From Leptotrichia shahii (GTDB taxonomy: Bacteria; Fusobacteriota; Fusobacteriia; Fusobacteriales; Leptotrichiaceae), in contig NZ_AP019827.1 in assembly GCF_008327825.1 (NCBI RefSeq), positions 124,001-188,000 of the forward strand: a stretch of DNA of 64,000 nt. The letters are read 5' to 3'. The notes under the pieces were generated by a model, which saw only the letters and a list, made by a program, of their open reading frames with translations, made no database searches and was not told the DNA's origin. Made by a program: the position numbers and the translations under genes. This document shows, piece by piece, positions 44,957 to 54,736 of this stretch. How positions within the stretch are numbered: the first letter of the stretch is position 1; every line of letters begins with the position of its first letter.

Positions 44957-45382
44957 ATGTTAATACCTAAAAGAACGAAATATAGAAAACAGTTCAGAGG
45001 AAAAATGGGTGGTGTAGCAACTAAAGGAAACAAAGTTGATTTTGGTGAATTTGGACTTGCCGCTAGAGAATTTGGTTGGATTACTTCAAGACAAATTGAG
45101 GCTTGTAGGGTAACAATCAACAGAACGTTTAAAAGAGAAGGTAAAATTTGGATTAGAATATTCCCTGATAAACCTTATACAAAAAGACCTGAAGGAACAA
45201 GAATGGGTAAAGGTAAAGGTAATGCAGAAGGTTGGGTAGCAGTAGTTAAAAAGAATAAAATAATGTTTGAAGTTGGTGGAGTATCTGAAGAGAAAGCCAA
45301 AGAAGCATTAAGAAAAGCTGGACATAAACTACCTATAAAAGTTAAATTTGTTAGAAAAGAAGAAGTAGGTGGTGATAAGTAA
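44957..45382 (+). CDS. rplP: 50S ribosomal protein L16
   Basis: 141 residues. [19 protein letters not shown] start, [16 protein letters not shown], and the [16 protein letters not shown] loop near the A site. A longer frame from 44912 overlaps rpsC and was rejected; ATG 44957 gives the family start. The stop overlaps the rpmC ATG (TAATG). Confidence 0.97.
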   Translation: MLIPKRTKYRKQFRGKMGGVATKGNKVDFGEFGLAAREFGWITSRQIEACRVTINRTFKREGKIWIRIFPDKPYTKRPEGTRMGKGKGNAEGWVAVVKKNKIMFEVGGVSEEKAKEALRKAGHKLPIKVKFVRKEEVGGDK

Positions 45383-45573
45383 TGACAATTAACGAAATTA
45401 GAGAATTATCATTGGAAGAATTGGAAGTTAAAGTAAATGAATTGAAACAAGAATTGTTTAATTTAAAATTTCAAAAAACTCTTGGACAATTACAAAACAC
45501 TGCTAAAATACGAGATGTTAAAAGAACAATAGCAAGATTAAAAACTGTTGTAACTGAAAAAACTGGTAAATAG
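45382..45573 (+). CDS. rpmC: 50S ribosomal protein L29
   Basis: 63 residues, two-helix protein. [29 protein letters not shown] and [12 protein letters not shown] are typical. Translationally coupled to rplP. Confidence 0.95.
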   Translation: MTINEIRELSLEELEVKVNELKQELFNLKFQKTLGQLQNTAKIRDVKRTIARLKTVVTEKTGK

Positions 45574-45584
45574 GAGGATCAAGA

Positions 45585-45845
45585 GTGGAAAATAAAAGAA
45601 ACGAAAGAAAAGTAAGAGAAGGAATCGTTGTTTCAAATAAAATGGATAAAACTGTAGTTGTTCTTGAAGAAACAATGAAATTACACAAACTTTATAAAAA
45701 AAGAGTAAAAACTTCTAAAAAATATAAAGCACATGATGAAAACAATGACTGTGGAATCGGAGATAAAGTGCAAATTATGGAAACTAGACCATTAAGTAAA
45801 GATAAAAGATGGAGAGTTGTTACAATTTTAGAAAGAGCTAAATAA
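45585..45845 (+). CDS. rpsQ: 30S ribosomal protein S17
   Basis: 86 residues, GTG start after [29 protein letters not shown] and [21 protein letters not shown] mark the OB-fold of S17. A 95-nt gap follows. Confidence 0.96.
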   Translation: MENKRNERKVREGIVVSNKMDKTVVVLEETMKLHKLYKKRVKTSKKYKAHDENNDCGIGDKVQIMETRPLSKDKRWRVVTILERAK

Positions 45846-45940
45846 TTTAATCTTACTAAAAAATTACTTGATGTTTTATTTTCAATATTAAAACAGGAAA
45901 AAAATAGTGTGAGTTAACATTTGAGAGGAGGAAATTTTAA

Positions 45941-46309
45941 ATGGTTCAACAACAAACGATGCTTAATGTTGCTGATAACACTGGAGCTAAAAAAATCATG
46001 GTTATTAGAGTATTAGGTGGATCAAGAAGAAGATTCGGTAAAATAGGAGACATCGTAGTAGCAACTGTAAAAGAAGCTATACCAAATGGAAACGTTAAAA
46101 AAGGTGATGTAGTTAAAGCCGTAATCGTTAGAACAAGAAAAGAATTAAAAAGAGCAGATGGTTCATATATAAAATTTGATGATAATGCGGCAGTTATATT
46201 AAATACAGCATTAGAAGTAAGAGGGACAAGAATTTTTGGACCTGTAGCAAGAGAATTAAGAGCGAAAAACTTTATGAAAATAGTTTCTCTAGCACCAGAA
46301 GTATTATAG
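45941..46309 (+). CDS. rplN: 50S ribosomal protein L14
   Basis: 122 residues. [27 protein letters not shown] and [26 protein letters not shown] match L14. GAGAGGAGGAAA precedes ATG 45941. A 282-codon minus-strand frame across rplN, rplX and rplE is a shadow. Confidence 0.97.
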   Translation: MVQQQTMLNVADNTGAKKIMVIRVLGGSRRRFGKIGDIVVATVKEAIPNGNVKKGDVVKAVIVRTRKELKRADGSYIKFDDNAAVILNTALEVRGTRIFGPVARELRAKNFMKIVSLAPEVL

Positions 46310-46324
46310 GAAGGAGAGTTAAAC

Positions 46325-46708
46325 GTGGCTAAACCAAACTTAAAATCAGTACCTAAAAGATTACATGTTAAAACTGGAGATACAGTTATTGTAATTAGTG
46401 GTAGATCAAAAGATTTGTTACGTAATGAGAGCAGTACGCAAACTGGAGATAAAGGAAAAATTGGAAAAGTATTAAAAGTATTCCCTAAAACTGGAAAAAT
46501 AATTGTTGAAGGTGTAAATATCAAAAAAAGACATATTAAACCTAATGCAATGAACCCACAAGGCGAAGTTGTAGAAAGAGAAATGCCAATCTTCTCATCT
46601 AAAGTAATGCTTTGGGACGAAGGAGCAGGGAAACCTACAAGAGTAAGAAAAGAAATTAGAGATGGAAAAAAAGTAAGAATATCAGTTGTATCTGGTAATG
46701 AAATATAA
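46325..46708 (+). CDS. rplX: 50S ribosomal protein L24
   Basis: 127 residues, GTG start after GGAAGGAGAG. KTGDTVIVISGRSKD is the KOW motif; GVNIKKRHIKPN follows as in L24. Slightly longer than the common 100-110 residues, with an insertion near RNESSTQTGDKG. Assembly initiator of the large subunit. Confidence 0.95.
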   Translation: MAKPNLKSVPKRLHVKTGDTVIVISGRSKDLLRNESSTQTGDKGKIGKVLKVFPKTGKIIVEGVNIKKRHIKPNAMNPQGEVVEREMPIFSSKVMLWDEGAGKPTRVRKEIRDGKKVRISVVSGNEI

Positions 46709-46733
46709 TATTTTAGAGAGGAGGATGTAATAA

Positions 46734-47288
46734 ATGGCTGAAAAATATATTCCAAGATTACAGAAATTATACAAAGATGAAATAGTTTCATCATTATTGA
46801 AAGAATTAAATTTATCTAATGTTATGGAAGTACCAAAAATTGATAAAATAGTAGTGAATATGGGGATTGGAGAAGCAGTAAGCAATCCTAAGTTAATAGA
46901 TGCGGCTATTGCTGAATTAGCACAAATTACAGGACAACAGCCTGTACCAAGAGCAGCTAGAAAATCAGAAGCTGGATTTAAATTAAGAGAAGGACAAAAA
47001 ATTGGAGCAAAAGTTACATTAAGAAAAGAAAAAATGTATGAATTCCTAGACAGATTAATCAGCATTACATTACCAAGGGTAAGAGATTTTGAAGGTGTTT
47101 CACCTAAAGGATTTGATGGAAGAGGAAATTATACATTAGGACTAAGAGAACAAATCGTATTCCCTGAAATCGAAATTGATAAAGTAGATAAAATCTTTGG
47201 ATTAGGAATTACAATTGTATCTACAGCACAAAATGATGAGCAAGGAAGAGCTTTATTAAAAGCATTCGGAATGCCGTTTGCAAAATAG
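46734..47288 (+). CDS. rplE: 50S ribosomal protein L5
   Basis: 184 residues; binds 5S r[43 protein letters not shown] and [20 protein letters not shown] are L5 blocks. GAGAGGAGG precedes ATG 46734. Confidence 0.97.
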   Translation: MAEKYIPRLQKLYKDEIVSSLLKELNLSNVMEVPKIDKIVVNMGIGEAVSNPKLIDAAIAELAQITGQQPVPRAARKSEAGFKLREGQKIGAKVTLRKEKMYEFLDRLISITLPRVRDFEGVSPKGFDGRGNYTLGLREQIVFPEIEIDKVDKIFGLGITIVSTAQNDEQGRALLKAFGMPFAK

Positions 47289-47318
47289 TATTATTTTGAA
47301 GGAGGTGTAATTTAATCA

Positions 47319-47606
47319 ATGGCTAAAAAAGCAATGGTTGAAAGAAACTTAAAAAGAGAAAAAACAGTTGATAAATATGCAGCTAAAAGAGCTGAATTAA
47401 AAGCAAGAGCTAAAAAAGGTGATAGAGAAGCAATTTTAGAATTATCTAAATTACCAAGAAATGCTTCACCTACAAGAGTTAGAAATAGATGTCAGATTAA
47501 CGGAAGACCAAGAGGTTACATGAGAGAATTTGGTATTTCAAGAGTTATGTTCAGACAATTAGCAGGAGAGGGAGTTATCCCAGGAGTAAAAAAATCAAGT
47601 TGGTAA
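47319..47606 (+). CDS. rpsN: 30S ribosomal protein S14, zinc-free type
   Basis: 95 residues. [31 protein letters not shown] is the S14 signature. Only one Cys, so the zinc ribbon of the short form is absent; this is the long C-minus form. GAAGGAGGTG precedes ATG 47319. Confidence 0.96.
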   Translation: MAKKAMVERNLKREKTVDKYAAKRAELKARAKKGDREAILELSKLPRNASPTRVRNRCQINGRPRGYMREFGISRVMFRQLAGEGVIPGVKKSSW

Positions 47607-47627
47607 TTTTGAGAGGAGGAAGAATTA

Positions 47628-48023
47628 ATGTATTTAACAGATCCTATTGCTGATATGCTTACTAGAATCAGAAACGGAAACATGGCTAAACATGCACAAG
47701 TTGCAGTACCATTTTCAAGAATTAAAGAAAGTATAGCAAATATATTAAAAAATGAAGGATATATAAACGGTTATGAAATTAAAGAAGAAGGAGCTATAAA
47801 AAATATAGTTGTTTCTTTAAAAACTGTAGATGGAGAAGCTGTAATCAAAGGGTTGAAAAGAATATCAAAACCTGGAAGAAGAGTTTACACATCTGTAGAA
47901 AGTTTACCTAAAGTATTAGGTGGATTAGGAATTGCCATTGTCTCAACACCACAAGGTGTTATTACAGACAAGGAATGCAGAAAGCATAACGTTGGTGGAG
48001 AAGTTCTTTGCTACGTGTGGTAA
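47628..48023 (+). CDS. rpsH: 30S ribosomal protein S8
   Basis: 131 residues; in E. coli the repressor of the spc operon. [18 protein letters not shown] and the C-terminal [31 protein letters not shown] are S8. GAGAGGAGGAAG precedes ATG 47628. Confidence 0.97.
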   Translation: MYLTDPIADMLTRIRNGNMAKHAQVAVPFSRIKESIANILKNEGYINGYEIKEEGAIKNIVVSLKTVDGEAVIKGLKRISKPGRRVYTSVESLPKVLGGLGIAIVSTPQGVITDKECRKHNVGGEVLCYVW

Positions 48024-48055
48024 TTTACGCATTTTATAAATTAGGAGGATAAACA

Positions 48056-48589
48056 ATGTCAAGAATAGGTAACAAACCTATAACTATACCTGCTGGCGTT
48101 GAGATTAAGCAGGATGGAAACACTTTTACTGTAAAAGGGCCAAAAGGGCAATTAGTAAGAGAATTAAGCAGTGAAATTAAAGTAAATATTGATGGTAACG
48201 AAATTACATTTGAAAGACCAAATAATTTGCCAAATATAAGAGCTCTTCACGGAACTACAAGAGCAAACTTAAACAATATGATTGTCGGAGTAAGTGAAGG
48301 ATTTGCTAGAGGATTGGAATTAGTCGGAGTAGGGTACAGAGTACAAGCTAGCGGAAAAGGATTAACATTATCTTTAGGATATTCACATCCAGTTGAAATT
48401 GAAGCAGTAGAAGGAATTACTTTCAAAGTTGAAGGAAATACTAAAATTTCTGTTGAAGGAATTGACAAACAATTAGTTGGACAAGTTGCTGCAAATATAA
48501 GAGCTAAACGTCCACCTGAACCATATAAAGGAAAAGGTGTTAAATACGCTGATGAAGTAATTAGAAGAAAAGAAGGTAAGAAAGGATAG
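48056..48589 (+). CDS. rplF: 50S ribosomal protein L6
   Basis: 177 residues. [27 protein letters not shown] and [27 protein letters not shown] are L6. AGGAGGATAAAC precedes ATG 48056. Confidence 0.97.
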   Translation: MSRIGNKPITIPAGVEIKQDGNTFTVKGPKGQLVRELSSEIKVNIDGNEITFERPNNLPNIRALHGTTRANLNNMIVGVSEGFARGLELVGVGYRVQASGKGLTLSLGYSHPVEIEAVEGITFKVEGNTKISVEGIDKQLVGQVAANIRAKRPPEPYKGKGVKYADEVIRRKEGKKG

Positions 48590-48602
48590 GAGGTAGATTT
48601 TA

Positions 48603-48965
48603 ATGGTAAAAAAACTTGATAGAAATAAATTAAGACAAAAAAAACATAGAAGTATTAGAAAAAAAATCGTTGGAACTGCTGAAAGACCTAGACTTGCTGT
48701 GTATAGAAGTTTACAAAATATCTTCGTTCAAGTAATTGATGATACAACTGGAAACACTTTAGTTTCTGCATCAACTATTGAAAAAGGTGCGAAAATTGAA
48801 AATGGTTCAAATATTGAAGCAGCTAAACAAGTTGGAGAAAGAATTGCTAAGAAAGCGTTAGATAAAGGGATTACTGCTGTTGTATTCGACAGAGGTGGAT
48901 ACGTGTACACAGGAAGAATTAAAGCTGTGGCAGATGCTGCTAGAGAAGCAGGATTAAAATTCTAA
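48603..48965 (+). CDS. rplR: 50S ribosomal protein L18
   Basis: 120 residues; 5S rRNA binder. [31 protein letters not shown] and [27 protein letters not shown] are L18. AGGAGGTAG precedes the ATG. Confidence 0.97.
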   Translation: MVKKLDRNKLRQKKHRSIRKKIVGTAERPRLAVYRSLQNIFVQVIDDTTGNTLVSASTIEKGAKIENGSNIEAAKQVGERIAKKALDKGITAVVFDRGGYVYTGRIKAVADAAREAGLKF

Positions 48966-48983
48966 AGATAAGGAGGATTTATT

Positions 48984-49493
48984 TTGGCTAGAGATAGAGA
49001 TAACAGAGAAAGAGAAAGTGAATATAAAGAAAGACTTTTAAGAATAAGCAGAGTTTCTAAAACTGTTAAAGGAGGAAGAAGAATTTCATTCTCAGTATTA
49101 GCAGCTGTTGGAGATGAAAAAGGAAAAGTAGGTATCGGTTTAGGAAAAGCTAACGGTGTACCTGATGCAATTAGAAAAGCCATTGCAAATGCTAAGAAAA
49201 ACCTAGTAAATGTTTCATTAAAAGGTGGAACTTTACCACATGAGCAAATTGGAAAATACAACGCAACTAGTGTATTATTGAAACCAGCTTCAAAAGGGAC
49301 AGGAGTTATCGCAGGTTCAGCAACTAGGGAATTACTTGAGCTAGCAGGTGTAACCGATGTGCTTACAAAAATTAGAGGTTCAAAAACTAAAGATAACGTT
49401 GCAAGAGCAACTTTAGAAGGTCTTAAACAATTACGTTCTATCGAAGATGTTGCAAGACTTAGAGGAAAATCAGTTGAAGAAATTTTAGGATAA
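48984..49493 (+). CDS. rpsE: 30S ribosomal protein S5
   Basis: 169 residues, TTG start after AAGGAGGATTTAT. RISRVSKTVKGGRRISFSVLAAVGD and GSATRELLELAGVTDVLTKIRGS are S5 blocks. Accuracy protein near the decoding site. Confidence 0.97.
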   Translation: MARDRDNRERESEYKERLLRISRVSKTVKGGRRISFSVLAAVGDEKGKVGIGLGKANGVPDAIRKAIANAKKNLVNVSLKGGTLPHEQIGKYNATSVLLKPASKGTGVIAGSATRELLELAGVTDVLTKIRGSKTKDNVARATLEGLKQLRSIEDVARLRGKSVEEILG

Positions 49494-49514
49494 TAAGGTT
49501 AGGAGGTAAAATTA

Positions 49515-49694
49515 ATGTCTAAAGTAAAAGTAACGCTTGTAAAAGGAATTAATGGAAGAAAACCTAATCATGTTGCGACTGTAAAATCACTTGGATTAAG
49601 AAAAATCAGTCAAAGTGCAGTTCATAACAAAACTGCTGATATTGAAGGAAAAATTAAATTAGTTTCTTATTTACTTAAAGTAGAGGAGGTTTAG
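49515..49694 (+). CDS. rpmD: 50S ribosomal protein L30
   Basis: 59 residues. It reads MSKVKVTLVKGINGRKPNH, then TVKSLGLRKISQSAVHNKT and ends KLVSYLLKVEEV, the full L30 fold. AGGAGGTAAA precedes ATG 49515. The 3' end contains AGAGGAGG, the ribosome binding site of rplO. Confidence 0.96.
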   Translation: MSKVKVTLVKGINGRKPNHVATVKSLGLRKISQSAVHNKTADIEGKIKLVSYLLKVEEV

Positions 49695-49699
49695 AATAG

Positions 49700-50314
49700 A
49701 TGAATCTTAATGAATTAAGACCTGCTGCTGGATCGAAAAGAGAAAGAAAAAGAGTAGGAAGAGGACATGGAACTGGTTGGGGAAAAACAGCTGGTAAAGG
49801 TCACAATGGACAAAAACAAAGATCAGGTTCTTATGTATCACCTATATTTGAAGGTGGACAAATGCCTATTATTAGAAGAATTCCTAAGAGAGGATTCTCT
49901 AATGCACCATTTAAAAAAGATATAATAGCAATTACATTGGCTGATATTGTAGAAAGATTCAATGATGGAGATGTAGTTAGCTTAGAAACATTAGTTGAAA
50001 ATGGAATAGTTAAAAACCCTAAATTTATAAAAAAATATTCTGATGAAGCATTGAGAAATGTAAAAGGAAGAAGAGCTGTAAAAGAGTACTTAAACTCAAA
50101 TGTTGAGGCTTATGTAAAAGAAAAAGAATTTACTAGCTTATTAAAAATTATAGGGAATACAGAAGTTAATAAAAAATTAACTGTAAAAGCGCACAAAATC
50201 TCAAAAGCAGCTAAAGAATTAATCGAAAAAGCTGGAGGAAGTGTAGAATTATTAGAAATCAAATCATATTCAGCTAAAGCAGGAAATAATAAAAAAGAAG
50301 ATGGAGATAAGTAA
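49700..50314 (+). CDS. rplO: 50S ribosomal protein L15, with an insertion
   Basis: 204 residues against about 145 in most bacteria. The N-terminal glycine-rich region (KRVGRGHGTGWGKTAGKGHNGQ) and IRRIPKRGFSN are normal, as is the C-terminal KLTVKAHKISKAAKELIEKAGG. The extra length lies mainly in the middle (about 90-145, a Lys- and Glu-rich helical segment) and in a charged tail. The coding frame is continuous. secY follows. Confidence 0.95.
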   Translation: MNLNELRPAAGSKRERKRVGRGHGTGWGKTAGKGHNGQKQRSGSYVSPIFEGGQMPIIRRIPKRGFSNAPFKKDIIAITLADIVERFNDGDVVSLETLVENGIVKNPKFIKKYSDEALRNVKGRRAVKEYLNSNVEAYVKEKEFTSLLKIIGNTEVNKKLTVKAHKISKAAKELIEKAGGSVELLEIKSYSAKAGNNKKEDGDK

Positions 50315-50360
50315 GATTTAATATCTTGCTTTTTCTTCATACACTAAAGGAGTGGTAGAA

Positions 50361-51668
50361 TTGACTCTAGCTGAAGCAGTATCAAGTAGGGTAAAAGCTA
50401 TTTTTAATATACCTGAGTTAGAAAAAAGAGTAACGTTCACATTACTTATGATAATGGTTGCAAGAGTTGGAATTCACATAGCAGTTCCTGGAATTAATAC
50501 AGAGGCTTTTAAAAATTTCCAGCAAGGAAATGCGATTGCTCAATTTTTAAATTTATTTTCGGGTGGAGCTGTTGAAAGAGCTTCAATTTTTGCATTGGGA
50601 ATTGTCCCTTACATTAATGCTTCCATTGTATTTCAATTATTAGGAGTAATTTTTCCTAAAATAGATGAAATGCAAAAGGAAGGTGGAAAAGAAAGAGATA
50701 AAATAACTCAATGGTCAAGATATGTAACAATTGTACTTGCATTAATTCAATCTTTTGGAATTGCAATATTAATGCAAAATCAAGGATTAGTGTTAGAACC
50801 AGGTTCTAAATTTATACTTAGTACAGTAGTTCTAATTACAGGAGGAACTTCATTTTTAATGTGGATTTCTGAAAGAATCTCGATAAGAGGTATTGGAAAT
50901 GGGACATCAATGTTGATTTTCTTAAATATTGTTGCTGGATTGCCATCAGTTATTAGTAATATGTCTGCTGGATTGCCTAGTGGAATGGGAAAAGTTTTAT
51001 TAGGCTTATCAGTAATAGTATTTATAATATTTATTGCATTAATGGTAATTGTACAGTTAGCTGAAAGAAGAATTCCTATTCAATATGCTGGAAAAGGAAG
51101 TCTTGGATTTGGTGGTGGACAAAGTACAGTTGGAAAAAGAACATACTTGCCATTAAAAATAAATATGTCTGGAGTAATGCCAATAATCTTTGCGTCAGTA
51201 TTGATGGCAGCACCTCCGTTTTTAGTTTCAATGATGAAATCTGGAAATTTAAAAAACTTCTTGGCAGCTCAATTTGAGCCAAAAGGAATTTTTTACTTAT
51301 TATTATTTGCAATATTAATTACAGTATTTTCATTTTTTTATACACTTACAATTGCTTTTGATCCAGACAAAGTATCTGATGACTTAAAGCAAAGTGGAGG
51401 AACAATTCCAACAGTAAGAGCTGGAAAGGAAACTGCTGATTATTTGGAAAAAGTTGCAACAAGAGTAACATTTGGAAGTGCGATATTTTTATCATTATTA
51501 GGTATTATGCCAAATATATGGTTTGGATACATCTTAAATCTTCCAGTAATGCTTGGAGGAACAAGTTTACTAATTCTAGTTGGAACTGCTGTAGAAATAT
51601 TATTGCAGATAGACTCATTCTTGGCAGTTAAACATATGAAGAGTTTTGTAAATAGAAGACATCGTTAA
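50361..51668 (+). CDS. secY: Preprotein translocase subunit SecY
   Basis: 435 residues; channel of the Sec translocon with ten membrane segments. GIHIAVPGIN, LFSGGAVERASIFALGIVPYINASI and the cytoplasmic loop QLAERRIPIQYAGK are SecY signatures. TTG 50361, 8 nt after AAAGGAG, was preferred to GTG 50352, which overlaps that site. Last gene of the operon here; adk, map and infA do not follow. Confidence 0.96.
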   Translation: MTLAEAVSSRVKAIFNIPELEKRVTFTLLMIMVARVGIHIAVPGINTEAFKNFQQGNAIAQFLNLFSGGAVERASIFALGIVPYINASIVFQLLGVIFPKIDEMQKEGGKERDKITQWSRYVTIVLALIQSFGIAILMQNQGLVLEPGSKFILSTVVLITGGTSFLMWISERISIRGIGNGTSMLIFLNIVAGLPSVISNMSAGLPSGMGKVLLGLSVIVFIIFIALMVIVQLAERRIPIQYAGKGSLGFGGGQSTVGKRTYLPLKINMSGVMPIIFASVLMAAPPFLVSMMKSGNLKNFLAAQFEPKGIFYLLLFAILITVFSFFYTLTIAFDPDKVSDDLKQSGGTIPTVRAGKETADYLEKVATRVTFGSAIFLSLLGIMPNIWFGYILNLPVMLGGTSLLILVGTAVEILLQIDSFLAVKHMKSFVNRRHR

Positions 51669-51696
51669 TATTAAAATTTAGATTTTATATAAAATA

Positions 51697-51737
51697 AAAA
51701 ATCTCTAATTAGTTAAAATACTTTTTAGAGTTTTTTT
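51697..51737 (+). terminator. Terminator of the S10/spc operon
   Basis: AAAAAATCTCTAA pairs with TTAGAGTTTTTTT around an A/T loop. Confidence 0.75.
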
Positions 51738-51923
51738 ATTTATTAAGTAAACTAGATTCATATTTTTTAATTAGAGAATATCCAAAACTTTGGAATAAAA
51801 GAGAGAGAGGCTATCAAGATACAGATTTTATTCATATAAAAAGTATTATTTCATTATATTGGTTGATACAGGTCTAAATATGTGATATTGTTTCAAAAGA
51901 AAGTATTATTTCGATAGAATGAT

Positions 51924-52070
51924 AAGATTATCACAGTAAAACAGGCTGCTGAAAAATGGAATATATCCGATAGAAGAGCAAGAATTTTATGCTCTGGAGA
52001 AACTCTTGGTGCATATCAAGAAGGAAGAGCTTGGAAAATACCATATAATGCAATAAAGCCAACTGATTGA
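51924..52070 (+). pseudogene. Remnant of an HTH domain protein of the kind linked to Fic proteins
   Basis: The open frame reads KIITVKQAAEKWNISDRRAR, then ILCSGETLGAYQEGRAWKIP and ends NAIKPTD, a MerR-like helix-turn-helix domain typically fused to or beside Fic/DUF proteins. It has no start codon (TAG precedes it in frame) and stops after 48 codons, so it is probably a fragment of a lost gene. Confidence 0.65.
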
Positions 52071-52129
52071 AGATATAAAATTACAAAATCGTTCATTTCA
52101 ATATTAAAAGAAAAATTAGTCAATGACAA

Positions 52130-52195
52130 GTTATTGCTAACAAGGGGTTCTGCCCCCTTGCATAACTATTTCTCTATTTAAATGGGAAATAATAT
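52130..52195 (+). repeat. Dispersed repeat family 1, copy F (right half)
   Basis: CAAGGGG-TTCTG-CCCCTTG core, then TATTTAAATGGGAAATAATATT, like the right half of copy B. The left half is missing. Confidence 0.6.
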
Positions 52196-52203
52196 TAAAA
52201 ATT

Positions 52204-53010
52204 TTAATTTTTCAAATATTTTTTTCTCAATAAATATGAAATAAATTCCAATATAATTGCTACACCAAATATTAAATATACAAATACTCCAATTTCACGT
52301 ATATCAAAATACATTGTTCCAGACATAAACATATCGTATCCAATTCCACCAGCTCCAGCGGCAGCTCCTACTAAAACCGCATTTGTAAAGTTTATTTCAA
52401 AACGGATAAAAGTCCAGGATAGAATAGAAGTTATAGTGCTTGGTAAAATTCCTTGAAAGATAATTTTCCAAAATGAAGCTCCTGTTGCACTTAAGGCTTC
52501 GATAATTCCACTGTCTATTTCTTCAATGCTTTCAGAATAGGCTTTTACGAGGTAGGCGATGCTATGGAAGGACATTCCTATAATTGCAGCTTCTACTCCG
52601 ACATTTGCGACGACTGAAAAGACCATAACCCATAATATTGTTGGGATTGCTCGAATAAAGGATAAACCTAATTTTATAATTTTTGATAAATGTTTATTGG
52701 AAAGATTTTGGGCTGCAAAAAAGGATAAAAATAATGCTATAAATGAGCCAATTATTGTTGTAAGGACTGCTAGGGCGATTGTTACTGCAAGGCTTTGAAA
52801 CACTTGGGCATAAGTGTATCTGTCAGATAAACTAGGAGAAAAAAACATTGTTTTTAAGTCTTTAAAAAAATGTTTAGTTGCTTCAATAATATTGACACCT
52901 CCAAAATCCATTGTGACTAAAGTATAAACTGTAATAATTAATAACACTGATAAAGTTGTGTATAAATAGATTCTTGATTTTGTAAGTTTTTTTATTTTTA
53001 TTTTTTCCAA
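52204..53010 (-). CDS. phnE: Phosphonate-type ABC transporter permease PhnE (second permease)
   Basis: 268 residues, six predicted membrane segments. The EAA-like loop SIEEIDSGIIEALSATGASFWKIIFQGILPS contacts the ATPase. Family: PhnE, import of phosphonate, phosphite or related anions. A longer frame to 53079 starts in poor context; TTG 53010 follows AAGAAGGTGA and gives a normal length. The last gene of phnC-phnE-phnE. Confidence 0.82.
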   Translation of the reverse strand: MEKIKIKKLTKSRIYLYTTLSVLLIITVYTLVTMDFGGVNIIEATKHFFKDLKTMFFSPSLSDRYTYAQVFQSLAVTIALAVLTTIIGSFIALFLSFFAAQNLSNKHLSKIIKLGLSFIRAIPTILWVMVFSVVANVGVEAAIIGMSFHSIAYLVKAYSESIEEIDSGIIEALSATGASFWKIIFQGILPSTITSILSWTFIRFEINFTNAVLVGAAAGAGGIGYDMFMSGTMYFDIREIGVFVYLIFGVAIILEFISYLLRKKYLKN

Positions 53011-53084
53011 AAGAATATTCACCTTCTTTTTTATTTTATTTATTTCTTTTTGATTTTTATAATAAAGAAAATTATTCAAATATT

Positions 53085-53879
53085 TTACATTAATTCACTT
53101 CTAAGTTTGTTTGAAAGAATTTCTATGCCAACTACAATGACTGTAACGACTAAAATTACAAGCCCAGCGGCATCGTAACGGAAACTTTTGTAATATAAGC
53201 TAAATGTAAATCCTATTCCAGTTCCTGTTAAAATACCGACTAATGTTGATTCCCTAACTCCAGTTTCTATGAAAAATAGAAGCCAGGATAAAAGCTGGGA
53301 AGATATGCTTGGAATAACTCCGCAAAATATTATTTGAAAATATGAAGCTCCTACTGACTTTAATGCTTCAATCACATCGCCTGTAACGTCGTCTATTGTT
53401 TCAGAAAAGGCACGTGTCAAATATCCAAATGTTATTAGAAATAACGCCAGAAAGCCTGTAAATTGGCTTTGTTTAAAGGAAAATACAAGTATTAATGACC
53501 AGGCTACAATTGGCATATTTCTAAAAAATGAAGCGATTACTTTTGTTATAATTTTTGTAAAAATGTTGATTCCAGTTGAGTTTGAGCCGATTATTGCGAG
53601 AAATAGGGCAAATGTTGCTGAAATCATTGTGGAAGTTATGGCAAGAAAAACTGTTTTTAGAGCAGAATTTAGGATTTCTGGAAAATATTGGAGGGCATTT
53701 TGTGAGGGAATAAATTTTTGAAGTAGCCAAAAAATTCCAGCTGGAATTGAGGAGAATGCCATTCCATTTTGAAAACCTGAAATAATAGAGGATATTATGT
53801 AAAGTAAAATAATTATCAGCACAAATATAATTTTAGAATAAAATCTCTGTTTAAAAATATCTTTTTTGTCTAAGTTCAT
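53085..53879 (-). CDS. phnE: Phosphonate-type ABC transporter permease PhnE (first permease)
   Basis: 264 residues with six hydrophobic segments. The ATPase-contact loop reads ETIDDVTGDVIEALKSVGASYFQIIFCGVIPS, parallel to the next permease, so the two probably form a heterodimer. ATG 53879 follows GGGAGG, 11 nt after phnC. Confidence 0.85.
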   Translation of the reverse strand: MNLDKKDIFKQRFYSKIIFVLIIILLYIISSIISGFQNGMAFSSIPAGIFWLLQKFIPSQNALQYFPEILNSALKTVFLAITSTMISATFALFLAIIGSNSTGINIFTKIITKVIASFFRNMPIVAWSLILVFSFKQSQFTGFLALFLITFGYLTRAFSETIDDVTGDVIEALKSVGASYFQIIFCGVIPSISSQLLSWLLFFIETGVRESTLVGILTGTGIGFTFSLYYKSFRYDAAGLVILVVTVIVVGIEILSNKLRSELM

Positions 53880-53890
53880 AAAACCTCCCG

Positions 53891-54640
53891 TTAATCCTGT
53901 TCTTCATCTTTATAAATAAATTCAATCGTGTCATTTGTAAGATATTCTGGCTTATCATCAAAAATTTTTTCACCTTTATTCAAAGCAATGATCCTGTTGG
54001 AATATTTTTTTGCAATATCAACTTGGTGAAGATTGACAATGCATGTAATTTTCAGTTCTGTAACGATTTTTTTTAAATAATCCATTATATTTTCGGAAGT
54101 TTTTGGATCAAGTGAAGCGATTGGCTCATCACAGAGAAGCAGTTTCGGCTTTTGCATTATTGCTCTCGCAATTCCCACACGCTGTTTTTGCCCACCTGAA
54201 AGTTCGTTACACTTCTGATAGGCATATTTAGTCATATTTACCTTTTCTAAAAAGGTAAAAGCCTCTTTTTTTTCCTCTTCTGAATAAATTCCCAATATTC
54301 CAGCAAATATGGACTTATATCCAAGCCGTCCATGAAGCACATTTTCAATAACAGTCAGTCTTTCCACAAGATTATAATTTTGAAAAATCATACCAATTTC
54401 ACGCCTTACAAGCTCAATTTCCCTTTTCTTTAAATTCTCGATATTCCTATTTTCAAATAAAATTGAACCTTGGGAAATATCAATCATTTTATTAATACTT
54501 CTAAGCAATGTCGATTTTCCAGAACCCGATGGTCCAATGATGGAAATAAATTCTCCCTTTTCCACGTCAAATGAAACGTTCTTTAAGGCAGTTATTCCAT
54601 TGTTATATTCCTTTGAAATATTTTTTACACTTAATAACAT
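53891..54640 (-). CDS. phnC: Phosphonate-type ABC transporter ATP-binding protein PhnC
   Basis: 249 residues. Walker A GPSGSGKST (36-44), Q-loop IFQNYNLVERL, signature LSGGQKQR, Walker B LLLCDEPIASLD and the H-loop His in VNLHQVD. The Q-loop region with ENVLHGRLGY is typical of PhnC. AAAGGAA precedes ATG 54640. No PhnD binding protein gene is adjacent; it may be elsewhere or shared. Confidence 0.88.
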   Translation of the reverse strand: MLLSVKNISKEYNNGITALKNVSFDVEKGEFISIIGPSGSGKSTLLRSINKMIDISQGSILFENRNIENLKKREIELVRREIGMIFQNYNLVERLTVIENVLHGRLGYKSIFAGILGIYSEEEKKEAFTFLEKVNMTKYAYQKCNELSGGQKQRVGIARAIMQKPKLLLCDEPIASLDPKTSENIMDYLKKIVTELKITCIVNLHQVDIAKKYSNRIIALNKGEKIFDDKPEYLTNDTIEFIYKDEEQD

Positions 54641-54692
54641 AAAAAAATTCCTTTCTAAAATTCAAGTTTAGTTTTACTATACAAATAATACT

Positions 54693-54728
54693 TTAAAAAA
54701 TAAGGCATATCATTATCGGTATGCCTAT
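54693..54728 (-). terminator. Terminator of the isomerase/coiled-coil unit
   Basis: On the minus strand AGGCATA/TATGCCT stem (54703-54725) followed by TTATTTTTT. Confidence 0.7.
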
Positions 54729-54736
54729 TATAAAAT

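Larger units (their letters stand above)
51738..52203. other. Gene-poor region after secY
   Basis: Holds an HTH coding remnant (51924-52070) and a partial family 1 repeat (52130-52195). The part 51738-51920 is A+T-rich with two direct AAAGTATTATTTC matches (about 51840 and 51900) and no gene. Confidence 0.5.

Noticed and set aside
45946-46794. 282-codon open frame on the minus strand across rplN, rplX and rplE
   Set aside because: Covers three certain ribosomal protein genes and shows no family resemblance.
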